Of a stretch of 64,000 nucleotides of DNA, positions 1 to 8,650 are shown in pieces (the stretch's first letter is position 1; the number at the start of each line of letters is the position of its first letter). Under the pieces are notes generated by a model. It searched no databases and was not told where the DNA came from. It saw only the letters and a program-made list of their open reading frames with translations. The translations under genes and the position numbers were made by a program. Source of the DNA: CAVRAZ01 sp963719135. Its GTDB lineage: Bacteria; Pseudomonadota; Gammaproteobacteria; DSM-19610. The stretch spans positions 124,001 to 188,000 of the forward strand of contig CAVRAZ010000007.1 of NCBI GenBank assembly GCA_963719135.1, given 5' to 3'.

Positions 1-39
1 CGGTGAGCCTTGTTTGGACCGGTCGTCGCGCTCAGACAT
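1..39 (-). CDS. 5' end of an unidentified gene, cut by the window edge
   Basis: Only the first 13 codons lie in the window, reading MSERDDRSKQGSP. An ATG at 37-39 is preceded on the minus strand by an AAGGA Shine-Dalgarno core (47-51) with 7-base spacing and a TATACT -10-like box (67-72). The TATACT box is inside AGTATACT, which reads the same on both strands, so it could serve either direction. Too little protein is visible to name a family. Confidence 0.4.
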   Translation of the reverse strand, partial: MSERDDRSKQGSP

Positions 40-174
40 CGCAGTATCCTTGTTGATTCAGGGGACAGTATACTTAACTGACAATCCGGCAAGGTAGACC
101 GGAACCGCCGCTGCGGCAATGCGATGGGCCTGTTTCGGTATACTTGCCCTGCAACGGTGAGGAGGAAGGGCGCA

Positions 175-699
175 ATGCTACGAATGCGTGCAATCCTGGC
201 GCTGTGCGTGATGGTCACCGCCTGCGGCAATGATGCGGGACAGGCGCCGGAGACGGTCCAACTCCGACCCTACGGCCCGCCATTGGGGGTCAACGCGCCG
301 GTCGTGCGCTCGGTCAGGGCGACAACCGGCGGTGCGATAACGGGCACCTTCACCGGCGCCAAGGGCGACGAAATCACCGGTCTGCGCGGGTTGTGCAATC
401 CCGATACCTTTGCGAATTTCATGCTGTCGCTGCCGGGCGGCAAGGATGTTGACGAGGTCTGGGTCACCAACCTGTCAAAGCACGCCGTCGGCACCGGCGC
501 AACCGGCGAGTTCCCGCTGGATTACGTCGAAGTGGCTTTTCGCAAGATGTCCGCCGATTCGTTCGTGCAACGCGAGTTTCGCGGACCCGGCACGCTGACG
601 ACGCACGACGCGACGTCCGGCCATCGCCGTATGGTCGGGTCCATGGAAGGGCGCGGTCTGGAAGGGAAAGACGCCGAAGCGGCAAGACGCTGGATCTGA
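175..699 (+). CDS. Putative lipoprotein with probable frameshift near its C-terminus
   Basis: The start at 175 is chosen because GGAGGA (161-166) sits 8 bases upstream; an upstream in-frame ATG at 124 has no ribosome site. The N-terminus MLRMRAILALCVMVTACGN is a lipoprotein signal with lipobox VTAC, so the protein is probably lipidated on that cysteine and exported. The rest of the 174 residues matches no family I recognise. The open frame ends in a basic tail (EAARRWI). A different frame just downstream reads GKTLDLNVSFDMDSSCGVKP and stops at 743, and looks more like a natural beta-rich end. A single indel around 655-680 would join the two, so the true end may be 743. Confidence 0.55.
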   Translation: MLRMRAILALCVMVTACGNDAGQAPETVQLRPYGPPLGVNAPVVRSVRATTGGAITGTFTGAKGDEITGLRGLCNPDTFANFMLSLPGGKDVDEVWVTNLSKHAVGTGATGEFPLDYVEVAFRKMSADSFVQREFRGPGTLTTHDATSGHRRMVGSMEGRGLEGKDAEAARRWI

Positions 700-743
700 A
701 CGTGAGTTTCGACATGGATTCGTCGTGTGGCGTGAAACCCTGA

Positions 744-1003
744 CAGCGGGAGAGCGCCGCCCTCGTTGGTCCAGGCAGTCAGGGCGCCACGGTGACTTTG
801 AAGCGATACAAGTACTATTATCCTCAAGGACGGTGGCTGCGGACGACTGTCGGGGGCAATGAGCCGTACGCTTGATCGGCATACCTTAGACGGTTCAAGT
901 GGCGTCAAATCCGCACAGTCGCGCAACGGCGGAAGCAAAATCAGAGGGTCGGTCGCACCGGGAACCGCTGCGTCCGTTCGGTGTATAAAGGGGTGGACGT
1001 GCA
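744..1003. other. Non-coding stretch without recognisable features
   Basis: No ORF with protein-like composition, no hairpin followed by a T-run and no repeat shared with the rest of the window was seen between the lipoprotein and the glyoxalase-like remnant. Confidence 0.4.
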
Positions 1004-1343
1004 ATGAAGAAGCTCCATCTGGCGATGGCGCCAGATGATGTCACCGCAAACGTGGCGGATTACAGTGCGCGGCTGGGCATTGCGCCTGTGTCGCGATCCC
1101 GGGTGAATGCGCACTCCGACGAGCCGACAGGATAAATATTTCAGTCCGGCACGATCCCAGCGCTACGCCCGGCAAGCTGCGCCACCATGGATGGAAGGAC
1201 CCGGAGGCGCGGGAGTTCACATGTCGCGGGACGTCAACGGGATCCTCTGGGAGATCGTCACGGCCGAGACGCAGGCTGAAGAAATTGAAGCCGTGTGGCC
1301 CGGTACGGGATACGTACCGGGGGAAGCGGGCCGCAAACAATAG
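1004..1343 (+). pseudogene. Decayed glyoxalase-fold (VOC/CadI-like) gene
   Basis: A 43-codon ORF at 1004-1135 begins MKKLHLAMAPDDV and continues NVADYSARLGIAPVS, which resembles the opening beta-alpha unit of vicinal-oxygen-chelate proteins of the CadI/ArsI type. It then hits a stop. Further on, in another frame, comes RDVNGILWEIVTAE (ending 1343), like the closing DPDGxxWE strand of that fold. The middle, with the metal ligands, is missing. The assignment rests on these two short resemblances only, so it is tentative. Confidence 0.4.
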
Positions 1344-1636
1344 TCTTCCCGTTCCCAACCTCATCCGGACGACCGACCGCTTCGCACCATCCCGGAGCGT
1401 CCTGCAATGGATTTTCAATCAATTGAAATTCATATAAAATTTGACGCTGTCCACCCATCGTTTCCGGCCCCGTCGCCGACCCGGGAAATCCGGCACCGGT
1501 GTTGCATTATCGAGGCGGGTCGACGGAAAAATGACGCCACCTGCCGTTTGGTCCGGTTCGGCGGCGGTGTGCTTGCAGTTATTCAATGGGATCGCGCCGC
1601 CGGGCTGCCGGCGGGCGACGAAAAGGATAGGGACGC
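1344..1636. promoter_or_regulatory. Leader region upstream of sucB
   Basis: About 290 bases separate the VOC remnant from sucB. The stretch near 1410-1440 is locally AT-rich (CATATAAAAT), the likeliest place for a promoter, but no convincing -35/-10 pair can be fixed by eye. AAGGAT at 1622-1627 is the probable sucB ribosome site. Confidence 0.3.
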
Positions 1637-2902
1637 ATGAGCGTTGAGATCAAAGTGCCGATTCTGCCGGAGTCCGTCGCCGATGCGACGGTGCTGAACT
1701 GGCACAAGCAGGTCGGCGAGGCGGTGACGCGGGACGAACTGCTGGTCGAGCTGGAAACCGACAAGGTCGTGCTCGAGGTGCCGGTGCCGGAGGACGGGGT
1801 GCTGGAGTCGATTGTCGCGGACACCGGAACCGTCGTCACCGGCGAACAGATACTGGGCACGATCGAGGCCGGCGCGACCGCCACGCCGGTCAAGTCGGAA
1901 GTTTCGCCGCCGCACGCGCCGGAGGCGCACAAGCTGCAAACGTCCCAGCCCCAGCCCCAGCGGCCGGCGGCGCCCGCGCCGCAAGCGACGGAACCGGGTG
2001 AGGACCAGACCAGTCCGGCGGTGCGCAAGATGCTGCGCGAACACGGCCTGAGCGCCGAACAGGTTCGCGGCAGCGGCAAGCACGGCCGGATCAGCAAGGA
2101 AGACGTGCTGGCCCATCTGGATTCGCAGCGCACCGTGCCGGAGCGGCCGGCGCCCGCCGTGGAGGCTGCGGCGGCGGTCGTGGACCGCGCGCCGGAGAGC
2201 GAACGGCTGGAGCGCCGCGTGCCGATGTCGCGCCTGCGCGCGCGCATCGCCGAGCGCCTGCTCGAAGCCAAGCAGTCCACGGCGATGCTGACCACCTTCA
2301 ACGAGGTCAACATGCACGCGCTGATGGAGCTGCGCGCGCAGTACAAGGACGCGTTCGAGAAGACCCACGGCACCAAGCTGGGCCTGATGTCGATGTTCGT
2401 CAAGGCGGCGACCATCGCGCTGCGCCGGTTCCCGGAAGTCAACGCATCCATCGACAACACCGACATCATCTATCACGGCTATTGCGACATCGGCATCGCC
2501 GTGTCGTCCGAGCGCGGGCTGGTCGTGCCGGTGTTGCGCAACACCGAGCACATGAGTCTGGCGCAGATCGAGACCGCCATCGTTGCCTATGCGCAGAAGA
2601 CGCGCGAGGACAAGCTCAGCATCGAGGACCTGACCGGCGGAACGTTCACGATCACCAACGGCGGCGTGTTCGGCTCGCTGCTGTCGATGCCGATCCTCAA
2701 TCTGCCGCAGAGCGCGATCCTGGGCATGCACAGCATCCAGAACCGCCCGATCGCCGAGGGCGACCAGGTGGTCATCCGGCCCATGATGTACCTGGCGCTG
2801 TCGTACGATCACCGCATCATCGACGGCCAGGGTGCGGTCAGCTTCCTGAAGACGATCAAGGAACTGGTCGAGCAGCCTTCCAGGATACTGCTGGATGTCT
2901 GA
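1637..2902 (+). CDS. sucB: 2-oxoglutarate dehydrogenase E2, dihydrolipoamide succinyltransferase
   Basis: E2 core of the 2-oxoglutarate dehydrogenase complex; it transfers the succinyl group from the lipoyl arm to CoA. Visible domains: lipoyl domain at residues 1-77 with the lipoylation lysine K43 in ETDKVVLEV; a Pro/Ala/Gln-rich linker; the E3/E1-binding domain at about 125-161; and the catalytic domain to 421 with the SYDHRIIDG active-site motif (His392, Asp396). Length is normal for SucB. The next gene, lpdA, supplies E3, but the E1 gene sucA is about 19 kb away, unlike the usual sucAB-lpd order. Start ATG with AAGGAT upstream. Confidence 0.96.
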   Translation: MSVEIKVPILPESVADATVLNWHKQVGEAVTRDELLVELETDKVVLEVPVPEDGVLESIVADTGTVVTGEQILGTIEAGATATPVKSEVSPPHAPEAHKLQTSQPQPQRPAAPAPQATEPGEDQTSPAVRKMLREHGLSAEQVRGSGKHGRISKEDVLAHLDSQRTVPERPAPAVEAAAAVVDRAPESERLERRVPMSRLRARIAERLLEAKQSTAMLTTFNEVNMHALMELRAQYKDAFEKTHGTKLGLMSMFVKAATIALRRFPEVNASIDNTDIIYHGYCDIGIAVSSERGLVVPVLRNTEHMSLAQIETAIVAYAQKTREDKLSIEDLTGGTFTITNGGVFGSLLSMPILNLPQSAILGMHSIQNRPIAEGDQVVIRPMMYLALSYDHRIIDGQGAVSFLKTIKELVEQPSRILLDV

Positions 2903-2931
2903 CGGGCGAGTCAGCACCGGGATCGTTGCGC

Positions 2932-2959
2932 GTCATTCCGGCGCAGGTCGGAACCCAGG
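2932..2959. repeat. Single REP arm (GTCATTCCGGCG type)
   Basis: GTCATTCCGGCGCAGGTCGG followed by AACCCAG matches one arm of the REP hairpins found at 4.6, 8.7, 14.1 and 62.3 kb. The complementary arm is not seen here, so this is probably an eroded copy. Confidence 0.5.
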
Positions 2960-2982
2960 CGGGTCCGGCGACGGCCGCTGAG

Positions 2983-3006
2983 TTATCCGTGCCTTCGCAC
3001 GGATAA
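2983..3006. terminator. Hairpin between sucB and lpdA
   Basis: TTATCCGTGC (2983-2992) and GCACGGATAA (2997-3006) form a perfect 10-bp stem with a CTTC tetraloop. No U-run follows, so it may be an mRNA-stabilising or partial-termination hairpin within the operon. Confidence 0.45.
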
Positions 3007-3070
3007 TAGAGGCGCCTGTCCGGACGAGTTTGATACATGTTGATCGACAAGACCGGGGTACGGGAAGCAC

Positions 3071-4504
3071 ATGACACAATCGTTTGACGTCGCGGTCATC
3101 GGCGGCGGCCCTGCCGGCTACGTCGCCGCGATCCGCTGTGCCCAGCTCGGCCTGCGCACCGCCTGCGTCGACGCGTGGCTCGACAAGGACGGCAAACCGG
3201 CGCTGGGCGGCACCTGTCTCAACGTCGGCTGCATCCCCTCCAAGGCACTGTTGGAAAGCTCGGAAAAATACGCCGATCTGATCCAAGCCGGCCAGACTCA
3301 CGGCATTGTCGCCGAGGGGCTGCACTTCGACACACCCGCCATGATCGCGCGCAAGGACAAGATAGTCGCGGAACTCACCGGCGGCATCGCGCATCTGTTC
3401 AAGGCCAACCAGGTGACCTGGCTCCCCGCTCGCGGCCGGCTGCTGGCACGCAAACAGGTCGAGGTAACCGCGCACGACGGCCATCGATCGACCTTGCAGG
3501 CGGCGCACGTGATCCTCGCGACCGGTTCGTCGCCGGTGCAGTTGCCGGTTGCGCCGCTGCTGTCCGACCGCATCGTCGATTCGGCGGGCGCGCTGGAATG
3601 GGAAAGCGTGCCCAAACGTCTGGGCGTGATCGGCGCCGGCGTGATCGGTCTGGAGCTGGGCAGTGTCTGGCGCCGGTTGGGCGCCGAGGTGGTACTGCTC
3701 GAGGCGCTGGACGAATTTCTGCCGATGGTCGATCGCGCGATCGCCAAAGCGGCGCAGCATGCGCTGGCGAAGCAGGGGCTGGACATCCGCCTCAGCGCGC
3801 GGCTGGAGCGCGCAACGCCGACCGACGCTGCCATCGTGCTTGCGTACCGCGATAAACAAGGCGGGCAGACGCTCGAGGTCGACCGCCTGATCGTCGCAGT
3901 CGGCCGCCGCCCCAACAGCGACGATATCGCCGCACGCGAAGCCGGGCTCGCAATCGACGAGCGCGGCTTCGTGCGGGTGAACGAGCAGTGTCAGACCAGC
4001 ATCCCGGCGGTCTACGCCATCGGCGATCTGGTGCGCGGACCGATGCTGGCCCACAAGGGTTCGGAAGAGGGCGTCGCCGTGGCCGAACGCATCGCCGGCC
4101 AGCAGCCGCACGTGAACTACGACACCCTACCCAATGTGATCTACACGCACCCGGAGATCGCCTGGGTGGGCCGCAACGAGGATGAACTGCGCAAGGCCGG
4201 CGTCGCCTGCCGCGCCGGCAGCTTTCCGTTCGCCGCCAGCGGCCGCGCCAAAGCGATCGGTCACCAGGAAGGTCAGGTCAGGATCGTCGCGGATGAGCGC
4301 ACCGACCGGATACTCGGCGTTCACATCATCGGCGCACAGGCGTCGGAACTGATCGCGCAGGCGGTCATCGCCATGGAATGCGAATGTACGTCGGAAGACC
4401 TGGCGCGGACGGTATTCGCCCACCCCACCTTATCCGAAGCGGTGCACGAAGCGGCGCTGGCGGTCGACGGCCGTGCGTTGCACGCGGTGAGTCGAAAGCG
4501 GTAA
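3071..4504 (+). CDS. lpdA: Dihydrolipoamide dehydrogenase (E3)
   Basis: Flavoprotein that reoxidises dihydrolipoamide and reduces NAD+; it serves the 2-oxoglutarate (and possibly pyruvate) dehydrogenase complexes. The sequence shows the FAD-binding GGGPAGY at 11-17, the redox-active disulfide pair C49/C54 in GGTCLNVGCIPSKAL, a second dinucleotide motif GAGVIGLELG for NAD, and the C-terminal HPTLSE with the catalytic His-Glu pair (H451/E456). At 477 residues it is full length. It follows sucB by about 170 bases containing a REP arm and a hairpin. The ribosome site is weak. Confidence 0.96.
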   Translation: MTQSFDVAVIGGGPAGYVAAIRCAQLGLRTACVDAWLDKDGKPALGGTCLNVGCIPSKALLESSEKYADLIQAGQTHGIVAEGLHFDTPAMIARKDKIVAELTGGIAHLFKANQVTWLPARGRLLARKQVEVTAHDGHRSTLQAAHVILATGSSPVQLPVAPLLSDRIVDSAGALEWESVPKRLGVIGAGVIGLELGSVWRRLGAEVVLLEALDEFLPMVDRAIAKAAQHALAKQGLDIRLSARLERATPTDAAIVLAYRDKQGGQTLEVDRLIVAVGRRPNSDDIAAREAGLAIDERGFVRVNEQCQTSIPAVYAIGDLVRGPMLAHKGSEEGVAVAERIAGQQPHVNYDTLPNVIYTHPEIAWVGRNEDELRKAGVACRAGSFPFAASGRAKAIGHQEGQVRIVADERTDRILGVHIIGAQASELIAQAVIAMECECTSEDLARTVFAHPTLSEAVHEAALAVDGRALHAVSRKR

Positions 4505-4538
4505 ATGGAAACCCGGCAGGACAAAGGGGGGCAACCGC

Positions 4539-4577
4539 GAAAAAGGGTCCGAAAAAGGGGTCGCGAAAAAGGGGTCA
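4539..4577. repeat. Three short tandem copies of GAAAAAGGGGTC-like unit
   Basis: GAAAAAGGGTC, GAAAAAGGGGTC and GAAAAAGGGGTC follow each other directly after lpdA, with 1-2-base spacers. The last copy runs into the GTCAGACAC motif that opens the nested inverted-repeat element. Confidence 0.6.
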
Positions 4578-4737
4578 GACACAAATGGCGCTTACTTAAC
4601 TCTGAATTCAGGGGTTTCGTCATTCCGGCGAAGGCCGGAATCCAGGAAAGCTACCACTATTGCAGATTCTGGATCCCGGCCTTCGCCGGGATGACGGCAG
4701 TTCTGGGCTTAAGTAAGTGCCATTTGGGTCAGACACC
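4574..4737. repeat. Nested inverted-repeat element (outer arms plus inner REP hairpin)
   Basis: Outer arms AAATGGCGCTTACTTAA (4583-4599) and TTAAGTAAGTGCCATTT (4709-4725) are inverted and differ at one position. Inside lie two 27-base arms at 4619-4645 and 4669-4695 that begin or end with GTCATTCCGGCG or its complement. GTCAGACAC occurs on both outer flanks in the same orientation. A shorter relative lies at 62283-62373 in the opposite orientation. The layout is that of non-autonomous, REP-like elements. No transposase is nearby, so mobilisation in trans is inference. Confidence 0.75.
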
Positions 4738-4803
4738 TTTTTTTCCCGCACTCAACAGAGCGGCAGGGGAAGGTTTCCCTAAGACGGGAAAAAAGGTGTC
4801 TGA
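4729..4803. repeat. Inverted repeat abutting the nested element
   Basis: TCAGACACC plus seven T and CCCG (4729-4748) is mirrored by CGGG, six A and GGTGTCTGA (4785-4803), giving about 19 bp of stem around 36 bases. It shares GTGTCTGA with the flanks of the element immediately upstream, so the two may be one composite. sucC starts 60 bases later. Confidence 0.65.
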
Positions 4804-4865
4804 ACCCTTTTTCGTTTTTCAGATGTCGTAACATGGTCGCACGGGACACAGCGGAAAATCCGAAG

Positions 4866-6035
4866 ATGAATCTACACGAATACCAGGCCAAGAAGCTTTT
4901 CAGCGAATACGGACTGCCGGTGCCGCGCGGCGGCGTCGCGACGACGCCCGAGGCAGCGGAAAGGCAGGCGGACGCATTGAGCACGCAGCGCGTCGTGGTC
5001 AAGGCGCAGGTGCACGCCGGCGGCCGCGGCAAGGCGGGCGGCGTGAAGCGGGTGGATTCGCCGACGGCCGCGAGAGCGGTCGCGCAGACGCTGCTGGGTA
5101 CGCGGCTGGTGACGTATCAGACCGATGCGCAAGGCCAGCCGGTCAACGCCGTGCTGGTCGAGGAAACCTGCGAGATCGCGCGCGAACTCTACCTGGGCGC
5201 GGTGGTGGACCGCGCCAGCGGGCTGGTCACGCTGATGGCCTCGACCGAGGGCGGCGTGGAGATCGAAAAAGTCGCCGCCGAAACGCCGGACAGGATTCTC
5301 AAGGCGCGCATCAATCCGCTGGTCGGCGTCATGCCGTACCAGGCGCGCGAACTGGCATTCGGCCTGGGGCTGGCCGGCGATCAGATCAAGCAGTTCACCC
5401 GGCTCATCCTCGGGCTCGGACGCATGTTCGAGGAACGCGACCTGTCGCTGGTCGAAGTCAACCCGCTGGTCGTCACCGCCGACGGCAGCCTGCTGTGCCT
5501 CGACGGCAAGATCAACGTCGACGGCAACGCGCTCTACCGCCAGCCCGATCTGGTGGCGATGCGCGACAAGGCGCAGGAGGACGAACGCGAGATACGCGCG
5601 TCCGAATGGGATCTGAACTATGTTTCGCTGGACGGCGAGATCGGCTGCATGGTCAACGGCGCCGGGCTGGCCATGGCGACGATGGACATCATCAAACTGT
5701 ACGGCGGCGAACCGGCCAACTTTCTCGACGTCGGCGGCACCGCGACCGCCGAGCGCGTGGCCGAAGCGTTCAAGATCATACTCTCGGACGCCAACGTCAA
5801 GGGCATCCTGGTGAACATTTTCGGCGGCATCGTGCGCTGCGACCTCATCGCCGAGGGCATCATCGCCGCGGTCAAGGAAGTGCACGTGCAGGTGCCCGTG
5901 GTGGTGCGGCTGGAAGGCAACCGGGCGACCGAAGGCGCGGCGCTGCTGGCCGACTCCGGTCTGAATCTGATTACCGCCGGCGATCTGACCGATGCCGCCG
6001 GCAAGGTGGTCGCGGCGGTGAGGAGCGTGGCATGA
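4866..6035 (+). CDS. sucC: Succinyl-CoA ligase (ADP-forming) beta subunit
   Basis: Carries the ATP-grasp nucleotide-binding half and succinate site of succinyl-CoA synthetase, which makes ATP (or GTP) from succinyl-CoA. The open frame begins at 4833, but MNLHEYQAKKLF at 4866 is the universal SucC N-terminus and gives 389 residues, matching the family. Visible features are KAQVHAGGRGKAGG (ATP-grasp lysine and glycine loop), SLVEVNPLVV (metal-binding Glu/Asn) and the C-terminal GGIVRCDLIAEGI. Its stop overlaps the sucD start (ATGA), so the two subunits are translationally coupled. Confidence 0.96.
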   Translation: MNLHEYQAKKLFSEYGLPVPRGGVATTPEAAERQADALSTQRVVVKAQVHAGGRGKAGGVKRVDSPTAARAVAQTLLGTRLVTYQTDAQGQPVNAVLVEETCEIARELYLGAVVDRASGLVTLMASTEGGVEIEKVAAETPDRILKARINPLVGVMPYQARELAFGLGLAGDQIKQFTRLILGLGRMFEERDLSLVEVNPLVVTADGSLLCLDGKINVDGNALYRQPDLVAMRDKAQEDEREIRASEWDLNYVSLDGEIGCMVNGAGLAMATMDIIKLYGGEPANFLDVGGTATAERVAEAFKIILSDANVKGILVNIFGGIVRCDLIAEGIIAAVKEVHVQVPVVVRLEGNRATEGAALLADSGLNLITAGDLTDAAGKVVAAVRSVA

Positions 6036-6904
6036 GCGTGCTGGTCGACAAGGACACCCGCGTCATCTGTCAGGGCTTCACCGGCAAACAGGGCACCTTT
6101 CACTCCGAACAGGCGATCGCCTACGGCACGCGCATGGTCGGCGGCGTCACGCCGGGCAAGGGTGCGCAGATGCACCTGGGCCTGCCGGTGTTCGACACGG
6201 TGCGCGACGCAGTCGCCGAAACCGGCGCCGACGCCAGCGTGATCTATGTGCCGGCGCCGTTCTGCAAGGATTCGATCATCGAGGCCGCCGATGCGGGCAT
6301 CGCGCTGATCGTCTGCATCACCGAAGGCATACCGGTGCTGGACATGCTCGAAGTCAAACAGGTCGTGGACAGCCTCGGCGCGCGTCTGATCGGGCCGAAC
6401 TGCCCGGGCGTGATCACGCCGGGCGAGTGCAAGATCGGCATCATGCCCGGCGCGATCCACAAGCCGGGCCGGGTCGGCGTCGTATCGCGCTCGGGCACGC
6501 TGACCTATGAGGCGGTCAAACAGACCAGCGACTACGGCTTCGGTCAGAGCACCTGCATCGGCATCGGCGGCGACCCGATACCGGGCACCAGTTTCGTCGA
6601 TGCGCTGACGCTGTTCGAGGCCGACCCGCAGACCGAGGCCATCCTCATGGTCGGCGAGATCGGCGGCACGGCCGAGGAGGAAGCGGCCGAATTCATCCGC
6701 GACAACGTGAGCAAACCGGTGGTGTCCTACATCGCCGGCGTCACGGCGCCCAAGGGCAAGCGCATGGGGCACGCCGGCGCCATCATCGCCGGCGGCAAGG
6801 GCACCGCGGACGAAAAATTCGCGGCGCTGGAAGCGGCCGGCGTCTGGACCGTGCGTTCGCCCGCTGAACTCGGCAAGGGCATCGCCGGCGTCACGGGCTG
6901 GTAG
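6032..6904 (+). CDS. sucD: Succinyl-CoA ligase alpha subunit
   Basis: Binds CoA and carries the phosphorylated active-site histidine, His247 in GHAGAII (His246 in E. coli). The N-terminal Rossmann-like CoA-binding part shows CQGFTGKQGTFHSEQAI and GGVTPGKG. IGPNCPGVITPGE and VVSRSGTLTYE follow in the expected order. At 290 residues it is family length. It overlaps sucC by 4 bases and is followed after 33 bases by gltA, so the three TCA genes are probably co-transcribed. Confidence 0.97.
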   Translation: MSVLVDKDTRVICQGFTGKQGTFHSEQAIAYGTRMVGGVTPGKGAQMHLGLPVFDTVRDAVAETGADASVIYVPAPFCKDSIIEAADAGIALIVCITEGIPVLDMLEVKQVVDSLGARLIGPNCPGVITPGECKIGIMPGAIHKPGRVGVVSRSGTLTYEAVKQTSDYGFGQSTCIGIGGDPIPGTSFVDALTLFEADPQTEAILMVGEIGGTAEEEAAEFIRDNVSKPVVSYIAGVTAPKGKRMGHAGAIIAGGKGTADEKFAALEAAGVWTVRSPAELGKGIAGVTGW

Positions 6905-6937
6905 CGGCGGCGAAACTGCACAGAATGGAACAGGCAT

Positions 6938-8248
6938 ATGGCTAAAGAGACGGTGACGGTAATCGACAACCAGACCGGCAGGCGGGTCGATCTGGATATA
7001 CTGACGCCCACCAGCGGGCCGAAGACCATCGACATACGGCCGCTGTCGCGCGCGCTGGGCTACTTCACTTACGATCCCGGCTTCATGTCGACGGCCAGTT
7101 GTGCGAGCGGCCTGACCTATCTGGAAGGCGAGCGCGGCGTGTTGCAGTACCGCGGCTATCCGATCGAGGAACTCGCGCGCCACAGCACCTACATGGAAGT
7201 CTGCTACCTGCTGCTGTACGGCGAACTGCCCCAGCGCGCCGATCTCGACGGATTCGTGGACATCATCACCAACCACACGATGCTGCACGAAGCGCTGAAG
7301 CGCTTCTTCAGCGGCTTTCGCCGCGATGCGCATCCAATGGCGATCATGGTCGGCGTGGTGGGTGCGCTGTCGGCGTTCTATCACGACCACATGGACATCC
7401 ATAACCCGGAGCACCGCCTGATCTCGGCGCACCGCCTGATCGCGAAGATGCCGACCATCGCCGCCTGGAGTTACCGCTATGCGCAGGGCATGCCGTTCGT
7501 CTATCCGATGAACTCGCTCGCCTATCCCGACAATTTCCTGCACATGATGTTCTCCATGCCGTCGGCCGCCTACGAGGTCAACCCGCTGATGGCGAAGGCG
7601 CTGGACCTGATCCTGATTCTGCACGCCGACCACGAACAGAACGCCTCCACCTCGACGGTGCGGCTGGCCGGCAGCTCGGAAGCCAATCCCTTTGCCGCCG
7701 TCGCCGCCGGCATCGCGACGCTGTGGGGGCCGGCGCACGGCGGCGCCAACGAGGCGGTAATCCACATGCTCACCGAGATCAAGGAGTCCGGCAAGCCGCT
7801 GGCCCACTACCTCGAACGAGCCAAGGACAAGAACGACCGCTTCCGGCTGATGGGCTTCGGTCACCGCATCTACAAGAACTACGATCCGCGCGCCCGCATC
7901 ATCCGCGAGATGTGCCACGAAATGGTCAGCGATCTGAAGTGCACGCCCGAGCAGCAGCGCCTGCTCGACACGGCGATGGAGCTGGAGCGCATCGCGCTGG
8001 AGGACGATTACTTCAAGTCGCGCAATCTCTACCCGAACGTCGACTTCTATTCAGGCATCATCTTCCTGGCCATGAAGATTCCGCTGAACATGTTCACGGT
8101 GCTGTTCGCGATGGCGCGCACGGTCGGCTGGATTGCACAGTGGATCGAGATGATGAACGACCCCGAGTCGCGCATCGGACGCCCGCGCCAGCTCTACGTC
8201 GGCCCGACCACGCGGTCGTATGTGCCGATCGACAGGCGCGGCGGTTAG
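6938..8248 (+). CDS. gltA: Citrate synthase (type II)
   Basis: Condenses acetyl-CoA with oxaloacetate at the entry of the TCA cycle. The catalytic residues can be placed as His267 in GPAHGGANEA, His309 in GFGHRIYKNYDPR and Asp369 in PNVDFYSG. The length (436) and the N-terminal beta-rich extension fit the hexameric, NADH-inhibited type of Gram-negative bacteria. Start ATG at 6938, 33 bases after sucD. Grouping with sucB-lpd-sucCD makes one locus that covers citrate synthase and the 2-oxoglutarate-to-succinate steps. Confidence 0.96.
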   Translation: MAKETVTVIDNQTGRRVDLDILTPTSGPKTIDIRPLSRALGYFTYDPGFMSTASCASGLTYLEGERGVLQYRGYPIEELARHSTYMEVCYLLLYGELPQRADLDGFVDIITNHTMLHEALKRFFSGFRRDAHPMAIMVGVVGALSAFYHDHMDIHNPEHRLISAHRLIAKMPTIAAWSYRYAQGMPFVYPMNSLAYPDNFLHMMFSMPSAAYEVNPLMAKALDLILILHADHEQNASTSTVRLAGSSEANPFAAVAAGIATLWGPAHGGANEAVIHMLTEIKESGKPLAHYLERAKDKNDRFRLMGFGHRIYKNYDPRARIIREMCHEMVSDLKCTPEQQRLLDTAMELERIALEDDYFKSRNLYPNVDFYSGIIFLAMKIPLNMFTVLFAMARTVGWIAQWIEMMNDPESRIGRPRQLYVGPTTRSYVPIDRRGG

Positions 8249-8258
8249 GAAACCTTTA

Positions 8259-8650
8259 ACCACGAAGGACACGAAGGACACAAAGAAGATCATTGTTCGC
8301 CGCAAAGGTGCGCGAAGGCGCGCTAAGTACCGCTCAACCTCGTTTCAGCCCGATGACTGTCTCGTCGTTCGGTAGAGGACCCGTATCCGGCATGCGTCTG
8401 ACTACTGTCGGTTGGCCTCACAGCTCCGATGGACTGCGGTACTCGGGCGGGATCGGACAGCGATTTGAGCACGTCTGCGATTTCCTTCCGCGGCTGCTGG
8501 AGTGGGAAATACTTAGGGAAACTCTGATTTATTTGTCATACCGGCCTTCGCCGGTATGACGATCCACAAATTGATCAGGGTTTCCCTAGTGCGCCTTCGC
8601 GCGCCTTTGCGGTGGAAAAAAACTTTATTTCGTATCCTTTGTGGTTATTG
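8259..8650. repeat. Low-complexity inverted repeats of the cacgaaggacacaaag / gcgccttcgcgcgcc type
   Basis: Downstream of gltA, AACCACGAAGGACACGAAGG and, further on, CCGCAAAGGTGCGCGAAGG (from about 8301) are mirrored at about 8588-8650 by GTGCGCCTTCGCGCGCCTTT, GCGGTGG and ATCCTTTGTGGTTA. Shorter relatives occur at 15.46/15.69, 18.58 and 42.9 kb. These are dispersed intergenic repeats. The ORF inside (8293-8559) has no protein-like features. Confidence 0.55.
8515..8587. repeat. REP hairpin with outer arms
   Basis: Inner stem GTCATACCGGC (8535-8545), loop CTTC, GCCGGTATGAC (8550-8560). Outer arms AGGGAAACTCTGAT (8515-8528) and ATCAGGGTTTCCCT (8574-8587) differ at one position. The same two-tier design recurs at 4.6, 8.65-8.79 and 62.3 kb. 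Confidence 0.75.

Noticed and set aside
1583..2917. 444-codon minus-strand ORF over sucB
   Set aside because: Antisense shadow with no ribosome site and no family features.
4539..4577. Short tandem units as a possible CRISPR array
   Set aside because: Units are about 12 bases with 1-2-base spacers, and no cas genes are present.
5618..7918. Very long minus-strand ORF (766 codons) antisense to sucD and gltA
   Set aside because: It is a mirror of GC-rich coding sequence, with Arg/His/Asp-rich low-quality translation and no motifs; the plus-strand genes are unambiguous.
8293..8559. 88-codon ORF downstream of gltA
   Set aside because: Lies between dispersed inverted repeats, has no ribosome site or protein-like features.
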